Source of the DNA: Pleurodeles waltl
Taxonomy: Eukaryota > Chordata > Amphibia > Caudata > Salamandridae
Assembly (NCBI RefSeq): GCF_031143425.1
Contig: NC_090439.1
Span: 352,898,027-352,962,026, forward strand
Direction: 5' to 3'
DNA: 64,000 nt
Shown: positions 1 through 10,112 of the stretch, one piece after another
How positions within the stretch are numbered: position 1 is the stretch's first letter
Layout of the letters: each line of letters begins with the position of its first letter
The notes under the pieces: model-generated
The model's database searches: none
Told to the model about the DNA's origin: nothing
Seen by the model: only the letters and a program-made list of their open reading frames with translations
Program-made: the position numbers and the translations under genes

Positions 1-1756
1 GGTCTTTCCATCCCCCCTCCAACCACCTCTACCCCTTCCAGCACCCCACTCCCTTTACCCATCCCAAGCACACATTCAGGCAGCCATGCTCACACATCAA
101 CACACAAGAAGCACACATAGAAACACAAACACCACACTTCCCACCACAGGCATACACACAGCCAACATACAAAGGCACACACAACAACATCCACTTCCCC
201 CACTGTGTCCACCTCTTCCTCCTCCCTGTCACCTCTACATGCATACTCACAGGCACTGCACCTTCATTCAATGTTTCTGGCCTCATTCTTGCAGTCACCA
301 CAACGTCAGACATCCAGTCATTCACAACAGACACCACACCTGCACTCACCACAACGACTCGGACTACCACTTGCAGCACACTCACCAAACGTGCAGACAC
401 CCAGACAACATCTATTTACATTGGCAGCCTGTCTTGTCCCACTGTGTCCACCCCCCTCCTCCCAATACACTCAAACATTCCCAGACACCCACCCAACACA
501 CATCCACCACACCTCAGCATACTGTTCAGTCACCTGCATCCACACCAAGCAAACCTACACCTGTTACGACCACTCCCTCTACCTCCACTCCCACATCTTC
601 CTACAGGTCCACCCCCACTGCCCCTAAGAAACTTTTCCTATCCTGTGTAGACCTTTTTGAACCCAGTGGCTCACCCCGTCTCATCCCTAAACGTGCACAC
701 CTCCTTACCCTGTCCATTCCTCCCACGTCCAAGTCCGCCCCTGTTCACCCTTCCCATTCCTGTGCACCTTCCCCTGTGAGCAAGAGGCCCGTGCTGGCCC
801 AGGTACATCTGCCGCCCCCAAGTCCAAGCCCACTCTCCCACCTTTCAAGGCTAAACCCAAACCCCCTCCACCTCCCAAATGTAAGCCCAAGCCCCCCCTC
901 CCAGACGTAAGTCCCCACCCCCACCATCCCCTGCCCCTGTTTCCTGAGGTGCCTGGCTGCCCCATTAATGCCCCTTTATGGTGGAGTACCATGTGCACAT
1001 GCGGGAGTCAAGTTCGGGCCATTTGGACCCATCTGCCTTTTTGCTGTGGACTGGCCATTGGCTTAATGTGGACAATCTGTTGCTCCTGGAGCTTTATTAA
1101 AGTTTGTGTTGCCAGTGTTGGTGTTGGCACACTCTGGATCCGTGGTTCCTCGTTTCATTGTGGGGGGGGGGTGTTGTGCACATATGGGTTCTTTGGTCAG
1201 GTTATCTTGGGCTTGTGTTGAGTAAGTACCTCTTGCTCAGGTGTGTATGGCTTGTGATGTTGTGAGGGGTTGTGGGTGCTTTGCGGGGTGGGTGGGTATG
1301 AAACTGTGCCCTTTCTTCCCTTGTTTAGTAGGTTGCAGTACTTACCGTCGTTGTCTTTGTCGGCGGTCTCAGGCGTGGAGGTATATCGCAAGGAGCAGCA
1401 CTGGCATGATTTGCAACTCTCTCTCCATGTCTGCTTCAGCGTGTTGTGTGATCCTCCGGTGAGTGTTTCCTTTTATTTGGTTCATTTCCACCAGGCTTTG
1501 CGTGGCGGTTGTTCCTTCCCCGGAACTGACAGCGGTCTAGTGCTTCCTTAATTGTTGGGCTGGTAGGGCCTTTCCGTCAGCCTGTGGGCGGCCTCTTCCA
1601 TCATTGTCGACACTCCTCTGCTGGTGGTAGGTGTTTTTCAGGGTTCCTATTTTTCATGTGCTTCAGTATTTGGCAGGCCAGACTGCCTGACTGTTGGCGG
1701 TAGTTACCGCCACCGCCGGCAGTGCGGTCTTTCCCACTGTGTTCATAATGAGGGCT
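1..1756 (+). mobile_element. Right part of long TIR DNA element (PIF/Harbinger-like, inferred)
   Basis: The right end carries a terminal inverted repeat: the reverse complement of 1737-1756 reads as a TCATTATGA core, as at both ends of the elements at 18000-19103 and 29076-30014. All three share a CA-rich tract and a subterminal zone rich in accgcc/ggcggt. This copy is longer than the other two to the right of its CA tract (about 1.2 kb against about 0.3 kb), so it is probably a longer, parent-like version. Its left end lies outside the window. No transposase domain is recognisable. The 274-codon open frame at 86-910 is only CA/CT-rich low-complexity translation. The superfamily is inferred from the 3-bp target duplications of the other copies. 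From memory the sequence resembles an abundant newt repeat. Confidence 0.6.
61..560. repeat. CA/CT-rich low-complexity tract inside TIR element
   Basis: Irregular runs of aca, cac and acaccc with few G residues. Equivalent tracts lie at 18417-18760 and 29466-29735 in the two related elements, so the tract belongs to the element and is not an independent microsatellite. Confidence 0.8.
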
Positions 1757-2149
1757 ATAATCATTTGATTTTCAATCTGCAGCACACTGAACTTCAATTT
1801 TCATGGGCAACTGTAATAACAACAACTGATAAACTTTATCTCCGTTGTGATTTGGGGACCCAGAAGAGGTCATAAAACCTCTCTGGGTCTACAACTGTCC
1901 ACAGTCGTGAATGACACCAAACCCACACTGACTACCAGTGAAGATTGTCACCTTAAGCTGTTCAGAAACATAGCGCGCTCTGTTAAGAGCAATCAATTCA
2001 GCAATTTTGGCAGGAAAGCCAGCAGGCTTCTATCACACCTGAGCCTGTGCAAACGGTATAACCAGCTCTCAGATTTCCATCATTATCTCTCAAACAAGAT
2101 CCATCAAGTTTCATCAATTAACATGAACATAGTACTATTTATCTATCCG
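1757..2149. other. Unassigned interval
   Basis: No coding, RNA or repeat structure recognised. It lies between the TIR element end and the retroviral pol fragment and may include more decayed retroviral sequence. Confidence 0.4.
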
Positions 2150-2717
2150 GTCTTGGTTTGGTGATCAATTCAGTACATTGAGACAGTCATGCTCAACCTC
2201 ATCTTTGCAGTCATCAGTAATTCCAACAGGATATGGCAAAAGGGTTGCCACATTTAATACATTGCAAAGCTTTATATTGATGTTAGGAGAACCAAGAATG
2301 ATTTGTTCATAACTGGTCAAAACAATCACTTTTCAAGTATTGCATTTTGGTGCGGGTCAAAAATATATCCACCAAGTGGGGAATAAAAACCATTTGGGGG
2401 TGGCCCATAACAATGCCTTTGCATTTCTCTATGCAGACGCTAAGCGCTACGACTGCTTTTAAACAGCCAGGCAAAGCTGCAGCTACAGGTTTAAGTGTAG
2501 CAGAAAAATAAGCCACAGGCTTATTTGCATTTCAATGCAACTGTGTCAGAACGGAGAGAGCACATCCATGACTTTCACAACAATACAAAGAAAAACTATT
2601 TTTATAGTTGGGAATTCCCAGAGCTGGGGGTCGGCACAGGCTTCCTCTCAGCTCTGTGAAGGCACGCATGCAATTGTCATCAAATGATACTGGATCAGAC
2701 ACATCCTTGTGTGTCAA
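2150..2717 (-). pseudogene. Decayed endogenous retrovirus pol fragment (RT connection/RNase H region)
   Basis: Two minus-strand open stretches (2717-2532 and 2516-2307) read as the end of reverse transcriptase and the start of RNase H of a retrovirus. The first holds the PALGIPNY-type motif followed by a tract with GCALSVLTQ. The second holds the AYFSATLKPVAAALPGC stretch typical of vertebrate retroviral pol. A one-base shift near 2310 moves the homology (YEQIILGSP-type motif) into another frame, where it continues to about 2160. An in-frame break also lies between 2516 and 2532. No adjoining gag, integrase or clear LTR was found, so this is an isolated or heavily deleted copy. It is in opposite orientation to the ERV at 5636-17655 and appears much older. 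It is non-functional. Confidence 0.75.
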
Positions 2718-3693
2718 CCTTTGTGCTCAAATTCAATTATTCTCAATAACTTTTGATCGAATCAGGAAGTAACTTCAATCCCACAATCCTTTTCAAAAGC
2801 TGTTCTCAACCAATAGCAACAGGATACTGCCCACTGTCCAGTGCGAATTCACATCAACTAACCTAAGACAGCATGGCACAAAAATGACGTCACACTCACT
2901 TCTTTCAGCAGCTACTATTGAAACAACTGAAATCTATGATACAACACTCTCACAATTCTAATACAAAATATTTTGAGCAAAAACCAACAACTTGTTTGCT
3001 CACTATGGGTAGGAACTCAAGCACTCCAAAACTGCATGGGCTTACATTTCTTGAACTGTGGCTTCCACAATCACACAACAAGAGAAACTTGACCAGCAAT
3101 CCTCACTCCAATTGATACAGGTCCTCCATGTGTACTCAGGATTCACTAAATACCAACCACAACTCACACTCACTTAAGGAAACTATAGCCACTGTCAACG
3201 ATGTCTCATGACAAGTACTTCATTGCAGACAATAAATTAACCAAGTGTTTTCTACACTGGTGCATTATCCAGGGATCTTACGCCACAACAGATCCATCAA
3301 CAACAACAGCCATGGATATTTTTGAGCAAAAAGCACCACAATCACTTCGACTAGGACGACTCCGAAAAACACTTCACAACATCACACTTTAATGCAAACT
3401 TCAAGCCAAAACACGCAAGCACAAAGCCCTATTTATACTCACGCATCCGTTACTAGTAGCCACAACAATAAAACTTCATCAATCTTCGGAACGAACCATG
3501 GGATGAAATTTAGGGTGAGCAATTTTTAAACTGGGCATTTGCATGGGTCAATGCTAACTCACTACACTATCCAAAAATATGGTTCTCACCTTCAGTGGGA
3601 CGAAACCATGGCTCTGCTACCACATAAGCCGTAGCATTTCCAGCAGGAATCAATGCTCACGGAGGTCGATGGATCTTTTGACCTAGAAATAAA
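2718..3693. other. Unassigned AT-rich interval
   Basis: No domain or repeat recognised. It lies upstream (in the minus sense) of the retroviral pol fragment and could contain that element's leader or LTR remains. Only short chance open frames are present. Confidence 0.35.
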
Positions 3694-4512
3694 GGGGCAT
3701 ATTTATACTCTGTTTGCACCTTTTTAGCTTCATTTTTTATGATGCTAAAATGATGCAAACTTAACTCCATATTTATATTTTGACACTAGACACTTCTAGC
3801 GTCAAAATATGGGAGTTAGAGACATTTTTTGGATGTGTGAACCCACCTTGCGTCAATGAGATGCAAGGTGGGCGTTCCCGTCCAAAAAATTACTGCAAGC
3901 CCATAGTGCCATATTCATTCACCCAGTGCAAAAATGGTGCACTTAACACCTGGGTCAGACCAGGTGTTAGGGTAGCTGTGGACCCATGTCCATGGCTAAA
4001 CACCATGGAATGAGCCCACAGATGCCCGCTCCATGTCCCAGTAACACCCCCACCCACACTAGAGGGACACCAGAGGATGGTGGACCTCACCATGGGGAGG
4101 TATGAGTAAGTATAGGTAAGTATACTATTTTTTTTGGCTTTTCCATTGAGGGCCCCTTATAAGGGCCCCCCTGCATTGCAGGGGACATAGGTCCCTGGGC
4201 ATGGCCATTGGGGTGGTGGGCATGACTCTTGTCTTTACTAAGACACAAGTCATTTTTGGGAGCTATTGTGTCAAGAAATTACACTAGGATGGTTAACCAC
4301 ATATATATTGGAGTTAACCAGCCTAGCGTCATTTCTCCCACTCTAATGCCATTTCCCCTAACTGCCAACACCCCCAGCTTGCATCTTTTCTTTTGACGCT
4401 AGCCAATACTTACTACTGGCTTGCGCCATTCCATAAATATAGAGCTCGGTTTGCAGTCAGAATGGTGCAAGTTTGCGGTAAACATTTTGACGCAAAAGTA
4501 TAGATATGGGCC
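3694..4512. mobile_element. Non-autonomous TIR element (MITE), about 0.82 kb
   Basis: The left end reads GGGGCATATTTATAC; the reverse complement of the right end reads GGCCCATATCTATAC. Both are followed inward by sequences containing tgcaaac and gcgtcaaaa-type words (tagcgtcaaaatatg at 3797 on the left, attttgacgcaaaag near 4485 on the right). Flanking bases are aaa on both sides (3691-3693 and 4513-4515), compatible with a 3-bp target duplication. No transposase is present. The terminus resembles the MITEs at 6565-6634 and 27795-28375. Confidence 0.75.
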
Positions 4513-5635
4513 AAAGTGTGGTAGAACCATCAAGCAAATTGCAATTATCATTCAATAAATTTAGACAATATGACCAATTTGGTCCTACAAGGAAAACTCC
4601 AATCAAGAATAAGATTGATGAATTTATTACAAACTCAAATTCAAACTCACAAAAATTATTCTCAGAACAAAGTTATAAGCATACGTTATCACCAGGGGTT
4701 GCCCAAGGCAACAAAAGAAGTTTAGTCAAACTAACATTAACAACACTAAGCGTTCAAGAAGAACAATATACTATATATAAGAGAAATATCTGAAATACAG
4801 AAATCCAATGTCGCTCAGGATTAGCAATCAACAGTAAATTCAATTTAACAAAATTATCAATTTAGAGTGGGCAGCGTCAAACCCTACAACTAACCAAAGC
4901 AGGGAAATGCATGTGTGGGGCGGAAAATATGTGGGCAAAATACAAAAAGCACAAAAAGGGCAAACATAATTTGGAAAAGCTAATCTAGGATTTTAGGTTG
5001 CTAATTAAAATAGGCAAAATATAAGTAAAAAGGGAATATCGTCAGAACATCAGAAGCTCAGTCAAGAGTCTTCTGAAAGGGAAAACATTTCTAAAACTCA
5101 AAGGGACATTTCAAAGGGGCCACAGTAGAGAGGGAGATACCTCTCCAAAGGGCTCAGCAGTCAGGGATTCCTCATCAGTAAAGCATCAACATGCATCAGG
5201 ACAACATCTAGGAGTTCAGAGAACTGCCAATAAAGTCCAATCAAACAATGTTATATCAAAAGTCACTATACATTCTGATTCGCCAAAGGCATCAGTCATG
5301 TTATGTTGAAGGAGCATTATTCAATATTATTGATCAGATGGTTCAAAGTTGTAACCTTGCAATTCTTTCCTAGGCCTTTAATGGGAACGCCTTCCATCCG
5401 TGAGTCTCCATGCAAGTTTTAATAATTGTATAAGATGACAGTCCATGTTTCGCACTGTCCTTCCGTCAAGGACACCACGCTACATTCTCTCTATGCTTAA
5501 ACAATAGAGCCTGTTACCAGCTTGCTAAGCTTCTCATGAGAACATAACCGACAAGAAAGTTCACGTTAAAAAAATGAATCAGCATTTCTAACAAACTCAC
5601 AAATTACAAGCATCAACAGGCCTCCCTTAAGCTAA
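4513..5635. other. Unassigned AT-rich interval upstream of truncated ERV LTR
   Basis: No recognisable protein or repeat. It abuts the 5'-truncated LTR at 5636, but it does not match the 5' part of the complete 3' LTR (16505-17370), so it is not the missing U3. It may be host DNA or an unrecognised element. Confidence 0.35.
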
Positions 5636-5920
5636 CTTAGTGTAGTTATATATATATAGATGCTTTTTCATTGCTATTCTTATTCTGTCAATGAACTCTT
5701 TGCTCATACGTATACATAGATGCTCTTTGTAGTGTACTTATAAATGAATAGATGCTTTTCATTGCTATTCTTATTCCACTATTGTTAATGTGCTAGATGC
5801 CTACATTTACCTGAAATTCTAGTAAAGCTAAATTGTATTCATAATTGGCGTGTGGTCCTTCATTGAGCGTCCTTATTGACTTATACTGAACAGGTGTCAA
5901 CCAGTCACCTGGATAAGACA
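5636..5920 (+). repeat. ERV 5' LTR, truncated to its 3' end
   Basis: Matches the 3' terminal 285 bp or so of the LTR at 16505-17655. By eye, 6 substitutions in about 260 bp (roughly 97.7% identity). It ends in ...ataagaca, followed after three bases by the primer-binding site. U3 and part of R are missing, so this copy cannot have its own complete promoter. Confidence 0.85.
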
Positions 5921-5923
5921 TTT

Positions 5924-5941
5924 TGGTACCAGAAGTGGGCA
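5924..5941 (+). other. Retroviral primer-binding site (tRNA-Leu-like)
   Basis: TGGTACCAGAAGTGGGC starts 3 bp after the LTR end. It is complementary to the 3' end of vertebrate tRNA-Leu(UAA) except at one position, as I recall that tRNA. This supports the LTR boundary and the plus-strand orientation. Confidence 0.7.
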
Positions 5942-6380
5942 TAAGTCAATAATGCCTCTTTGGGGACGAAAGAAAAGTGAGGCAGAGAGCGGAAGGCAGC
6001 ATGGGGCAGAAGCCAGATCCATTCCCGGTTGGTTAGCAACTGACCCGTTCTCTGGTGTGGCAGGACTCCTGAACCGGTGGGCAGCGCCTGTGTTATGGGA
6101 GGCATTAGATGAGAAAGTGACTCCTCTCTTAGTGGAAGACGCGGTTGAGAGCGTGAAGCTAAGAGGGGCGAAGCTGGAGCTGAAAACAGCAGGGCAAGTG
6201 GGATGGCTTTTCCTGTCTGCGCTCCGTACGGTATACAGGAAAACAATAACACAAGATGGAGAGATAAGAAAACTGCGGGATGAGGTTGCAGCCTTGCAGG
6301 AAAGGCAGTTACTTATAAAGGAGACCATAGAAAGTGCAGTGACTCGGGGTGATCAAATGGAGGCAAGTACGAGTAGAAAA

Positions 6381-6506
6381 ACAGAAGAGTAGGCAGGAGC
6401 CTAAAATGCCCTCAACTGTGCAAGTGAGGGCACTGGTACGCAAACAGAAGAGTAGGCAGAAGCCTAAATTACCCTCAACTGTGCAAGTGAGGGCATTGGT
6501 ACGCAA
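6381..6506 (+). repeat. 63-bp in-frame tandem duplication in ERV gag
   Basis: Two copies (6381-6443 and 6444-6506) start acagaagagtaggcag and end gtacgcaaa, with a few substitutions. The length of 63 bp adds exactly 21 codons, so the frame is kept. Confidence 0.85.
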
Positions 6507-6564
6507 AGAAAATTGGGATCCACATACTTGGGAGGATGAGGTGGAAGTACGTGTAACAGAACTA

Positions 6565-6634
6565 GGGGCCATATGTACGAACTCATTTTCCCATAGACAC
6601 AGAATGGGTAAAACCCTTTGATACATATGGCCCC
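6565..6634. mobile_element. 70-bp MITE inserted in ERV gag
   Basis: The ends are an inverted repeat, GGGGCCATATGTA and the reverse complement of TACATATGGCCCC. The core contains tttcccatagacacagaatggg. It is not retroviral in character and interrupts the gag frame. No clean target duplication is seen. The termini are like those of the longer element at 27795. Confidence 0.75.
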
Positions 6635-7159
6635 ATGTGAAGTTGAAAGTGGAGAAGGACGTGTAGGTGAAATTGAAGGTGAAAAGGGAGTGAATGGTGG
6701 GCAAATACAGAATTCTCGTTTGGTAAGAGATTATACGCAGAGTGAGTTGTTGGATAAAACCTGTATGTTTAGGCAGATGCCTACAGAGCCTTTGTTTAAA
6801 TGGTTGGTGAGATTGTGGGACACTGGAGTAAAAGATGCATTACAGAATCCTTTTACGTTAGGTCCCATCACAGAAGGAGACCCGTTTGAGCTGGAAATGA
6901 TAGTACAGGATGATGTAGATGATATAGTGATGTGGAGCCTATGGCAGAGGCAGGGAAAAAAGAGGGTGCCCAAGATTGGGCCTTAGTGGAAGCAGAACGC
7001 ATAACTGATGATCGGCCGGTCACCTTAAAAACATGGGTCCCCTTACTAGGTTGGACAAGAGAAGGAGGAGTTGGCAATAAAGTAGGCAGAGCGCAGGAGT
7101 TTGCCATTGTGAAGTAGAAATGGGATCTGCAGCAGAGGGCAAAATCGGGACAAGCAGGA

Positions 7160-7701
7160 GTGTCGAAGTTACAAGAAGATATGCTAGGGGCAGTGGACTT
7201 GCAGGCAATGGCCCCTGCGCCAGAGCCCTCTGAAATGGAATCCTCACCATTTAAGACAGCCCCGCCTTTTGAACGACTCACTGAAGAAGAACAGCAAAAT
7301 GCATGGTTCACAGATGGTACCGCCCGGTACTATCAAGGAAAAAGACAATGGCAAACAGTCACATTCCAGCCTGCTACAGAAACGATGTTGCTGCGAGAAA
7401 GGGATAATGAATCAAGCCAGCTTGCAGAACTGCAGGGGGTAACAGCAGTGATCGAACAAGCCCCCATCAGACAGAAGACATTTATGTACACTGACAGTCG
7501 GGCCACTTACCAAGGACTAGTAAGCTGGGTCCAGACTTGGCGCAAGGATGGATTGAAAATCAAAGGCACCCCCATTTGGGGAGGCGAGCAGCTATGGGAA
7601 GAGATGTGGGAGAAAGGCCAAAAATGTCAAATCTATGTGGGACATGTGGATGCCCATTGCCCATCAGATACCTCACTTGCATCTCTATTCAACAACACCG
7701 C
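7160..7701 (+). pseudogene. pol: ERV RNase H (3' part of RT-RNase H), cut by gypsy insertion
   Basis: A plus-strand frame of 184 codons (to 7714 with insertion sequence) shows the RNase H pattern: an acidic residue in FTDGTA (about residue 52), a glutamate in SQLAEL (about 90), an aspartate in YTDSRA (about 112) and a histidine-rich VGHVDAH near 160. The upstream part (residues 1-45) is a proline/glutamate-rich linker. No reverse transcriptase fingers, palm or YxDD motif are found upstream, so RT has been deleted. The frame is cut at 7701 by the gypsy element at its duplicated target accgc; homology resumes after 13698 with integrase. Confidence 0.8.
7697..7701. repeat. Target-site duplication, left copy
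   Basis: accgc directly precedes the left LTR at 7702. The same five bases follow the right LTR at 13694-13698. A 5-bp duplication is expected for a Ty3/gypsy integrase. Confidence 0.9.
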
Positions 7702-8555
7702 TGTGGTGGGCTGATACGCGAGCGGAGCAAGCAGAGTCAGAGAGGTCGTATATAGGTTTTATGCTTTAAGTTTTTATTCTCTGTTTCTATTCACAGGATA
7801 TTCCCTTGTTCAGAGTATATAGGTTCGGTAAGTCTCTGGTTCTGTAGCTTTTCTTAATTTGTTTCTTTCTTCCTTAGGATTCCTCTCCCTCTGGTCTGTC
7901 CCGGTGGTGGAAGATGTGGACGTCTCCCTCAGATTCCGGGCATGAAGGAAAAGAAAGAAACGGGTAAGTCCCTCTGTGGGATCGGGGTTTGTTTATTGTG
8001 TTTAAAGAGAGAAGGGCAGCAAGCAGGGCGGGTCCGTGAGGGGGTGTTGGATGTGGGTTTTGGGGTTCCAGTGCCGTGCAGTGTCGGTTCCTTTTCTTCC
8101 CCTTCCCTTGTATCTCAATAACCCTCCCCGGCCTTCCTCCCGCCTCCCTGGTGCCCTTTCCCAGTGATCGTGCTTCCCCGTAACCCTCCTGCCCCTAAGA
8201 GAGACCGTACCTTCATAAGCCACGACCCTCCAGGGTCGTGGCGGGGTTCTTGCGTCCTCAGCGTCTCTCCCTTCGCGATCTCAGGCGTCTCTTCTCTTCT
8301 TACGAAGTTGGGCTCCTGCGTCTCTGGTGTTGCTGTTTATATGGATGCTCCCGCGGTCGGCGTTCTCTCCGTCTCGTTCCTCTCCGTAGGATCGTTGTCC
8401 TTCCTCTTTTCACCGTCCCGAACCCGGAAGTCGCTGCAGCTGTTACGGCGTGGCGTCCCCTCGTTGCCAGGGGAACGCAACGCCGTCTCGGGAAAGCCTG
8501 CCGAAGAATGGCGGATCCTGGGCAATGAAGACGCGGTCTCCGTGACCCGTCTACA
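7702..8555 (-). repeat. 3' LTR of nested gypsy element
   Basis: On the minus strand it begins TGTAGACGGG at 8555 and ends CCCACCACA at 7702. It is the same length as 12840-13693. A purine-rich tract (GGGAAGGGGA, 8557-8566) lies immediately upstream on the minus strand as polypurine tract. A plus-strand (antisense) open frame of about 150 codons crosses the LTR and its edge in both copies; this is expected from LTR identity and is not called as a gene. Confidence 0.92.
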
Positions 8556-9067
8556 GTCCCCTTCCCATGATCGGGACTGTTCGAGGACCGAGGAGGATGA
8601 AGGAGGAAACCGGGAGAGGTAGTCGGCTGGACCTTGTTGGGAACCAGGAATGTGGCGTACCTGGAACGTAAATGGTTGCAATTCTAGGAACATCTCAGTA
8701 TTCTAGCGTTAGAGTCCTTGTGAGTGGCAAGCCAGGTGAGAGGGGCATGGTCAGTAAAGAGGACGAAGGACCTGCCCAATAGATAATACTGCAAAGAGTC
8801 AACTGCCCACTTGATGGCGAGACATTCTTTTTCGATAGTCGGATAATGGGTCTCTCTTGGAAATAGTTTTCTACTTAAAAAAACCACGGGGTGGTCGAAA
8901 CCCTCCTCATCTGGCTGGGTGAGTACCGCTCCGAGACCGACGTCCGAAGCATCAGTATATAAGTGAAAACTTTTTGAAAAATCAGGACATTTTAGGATTG
9001 GGTCTGTGGTAAGGGACCGTTTTAATCGTTCAAAAACTACCCTGTTGGGTGTCGGTGAATGGGGCAA
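8556..9067 (-). pseudogene. pol: RNase H domain of Gmr1-type gypsy element, frame-shifted
   Basis: The frame 9067-8684 carries the Ty3/gypsy RNase H motifs LYTDASDVGLGAVL, KECLAIKWAV and LFTDHAPLTW with their acidic residues. It is offset by one base from the RT frame near 9040. Near 8690 the homology moves to a third frame ending with the conserved tail (VRHIPGSQQGPADYLSR), just before the polypurine tract and LTR. RNase H closes the polyprotein and no integrase follows it, which confirms the integrase-first order. Non-functional as it stands because of the two shifts. Confidence 0.85.
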
Positions 9068-10112
9068 GTTTCGTGGGGCTTTGTTTAGTCAAAAGGTCGG
9101 TCAGAGGGGCTGCAAGGGTCGAATAACTGGGGATAAATCGACGGTAGTATCCTACTAAGCCTAGGAATGATCGTAAATCTTTCTTCGTTCTGGGTTTCGC
9201 AGCTTGGAGTATGGCCTCCACTTTGTTTTTCTGCGGTTGTAGAGTGCCGTTCCCTATGACATAACCCAGATATGAGACTTCAGTGTTTCCTAGTAAACAT
9301 TTCTTAGGGTTGGCGGTTAAACCAGCCTCAGTTAGGGCGGAAAAGATTGTATGAAGATGTAGCAAGTGATCTTGCCATGTTTCGCTAAAGATAATGATGT
9401 CGTCTAGGTAGGCTGCGGTAAAGGTCTGGAAGGGTTTTAAGATTCGATCCATCAGGCGCTGGAAAGTTGCGGGAGCGCCGTGAAGACCAAAAGGTAAGAC
9501 TGTGAATTGATAGAGACCGGAGGTGGTTGAGAAGGCTGTTTTTTCTTTGGCATCGGGATGGAGGGGAATCTGCCAATACCCTTTTGTTAAATCAAGGGTG
9601 GATAAGTAGCGGGCTTTCCCTAGTTTCTCTAGGATGTCATCTACTCTGGGGATAGGGTAGGTGTCGAACAGGGAGATCTCATTAAGTTTGCGAAAGTCAA
9701 TACAGAATCTAATCGACCCGTCTGGTTTAGGAACCAATACGACAGGGGAATTCCAGTGACTGGTAGAGGGCTCGATGACACCGAGTGCCAACATTTTTTC
9801 TACGTCAGCTTCGATTATGGGTTTTCGAGTTTCAGGGATGCGCTAAGGACGAAGACGTACTACGTGTCCTACCGGTGTTTTAATGTGGTGATATATCAAG
9901 GAAGTTTTTCCCGGTGTTTCTGAAAAGAATTGGGGATGTTGTTCGATTAGTGCGTATAATTGGTTTTTTTCAGTTTCGGCTAGTTCTTTGTTAATAGTGG
10001 GTTTCTCTTCTGGGTGTGTTATTCTTAAGGGGCAAAGGTCTATTTCCCTTTCTTGGAAGGAGGAGACAAAACAACCAGTGGCCGTTTGTTCCTCCGTCTC
10101 CTCTGGAGGTCT
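9030..10112 (-). pseudogene. pol: Reverse transcriptase of Gmr1-type gypsy element
   Basis: The open stretch 9794-9030 holds a full RT core: PVVLVPKPDGSIRFCIDFRKLN (fingers; first part shown by position), LSTLDLTKGYWQI (palm, first catalytic aspartate), LPFGLHGAPATFQRLM, and AAYLDDIIIFS (catalytic YLDD intact, near 9400). The same frame extends upstream to the end of the integrase at 10113. It is interrupted only by a TAG at 9843-9845, in the conserved region just before the RT core. The reaction would be RNA- and DNA-templated DNA synthesis in the retrotransposon particle. Confidence 0.9.

Larger units (their letters stand above)
5952..6986 (+). pseudogene. gag: ERV gag-like region, broken
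   Basis: The first AUG after the primer-binding site opens a 146-codon frame (5952-6392) with a charged, helical, coiled-coil-prone C-terminus. Position suggests Gag matrix, but no diagnostic domain is seen. Coding then shifts: 6349-6621 contains a 21-codon tandem duplication and runs into a 70-bp MITE. Beyond the MITE, 6618-6986 holds a frame with DYTQSELLDKTCMF and WLVRLWDTGVKDA stretches that look capsid-like. No zinc knuckle or protease is found before RNase H begins at 7160. The role is assigned from position, with low certainty for individual domains. Confidence 0.55.

Noticed and set aside
86..910. 274-codon plus-strand open frame, Thr/Pro/Ser/His-rich
   Set aside because: The reading comes from a CA/CT-rich tract shared by non-coding TIR elements; no domain, and all overlapping frames are equally biased.
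1157..1170. Run of Gs as possible quadruplex
   Set aside because: A single short G run without four separated tracts.
8164..8622. 152-codon frame antisense to the gypsy LTR, also found at 13302-13757
   Set aside because: Both copies are the same LTR, so sharing is expected; no domain and no start context or conservation argument.
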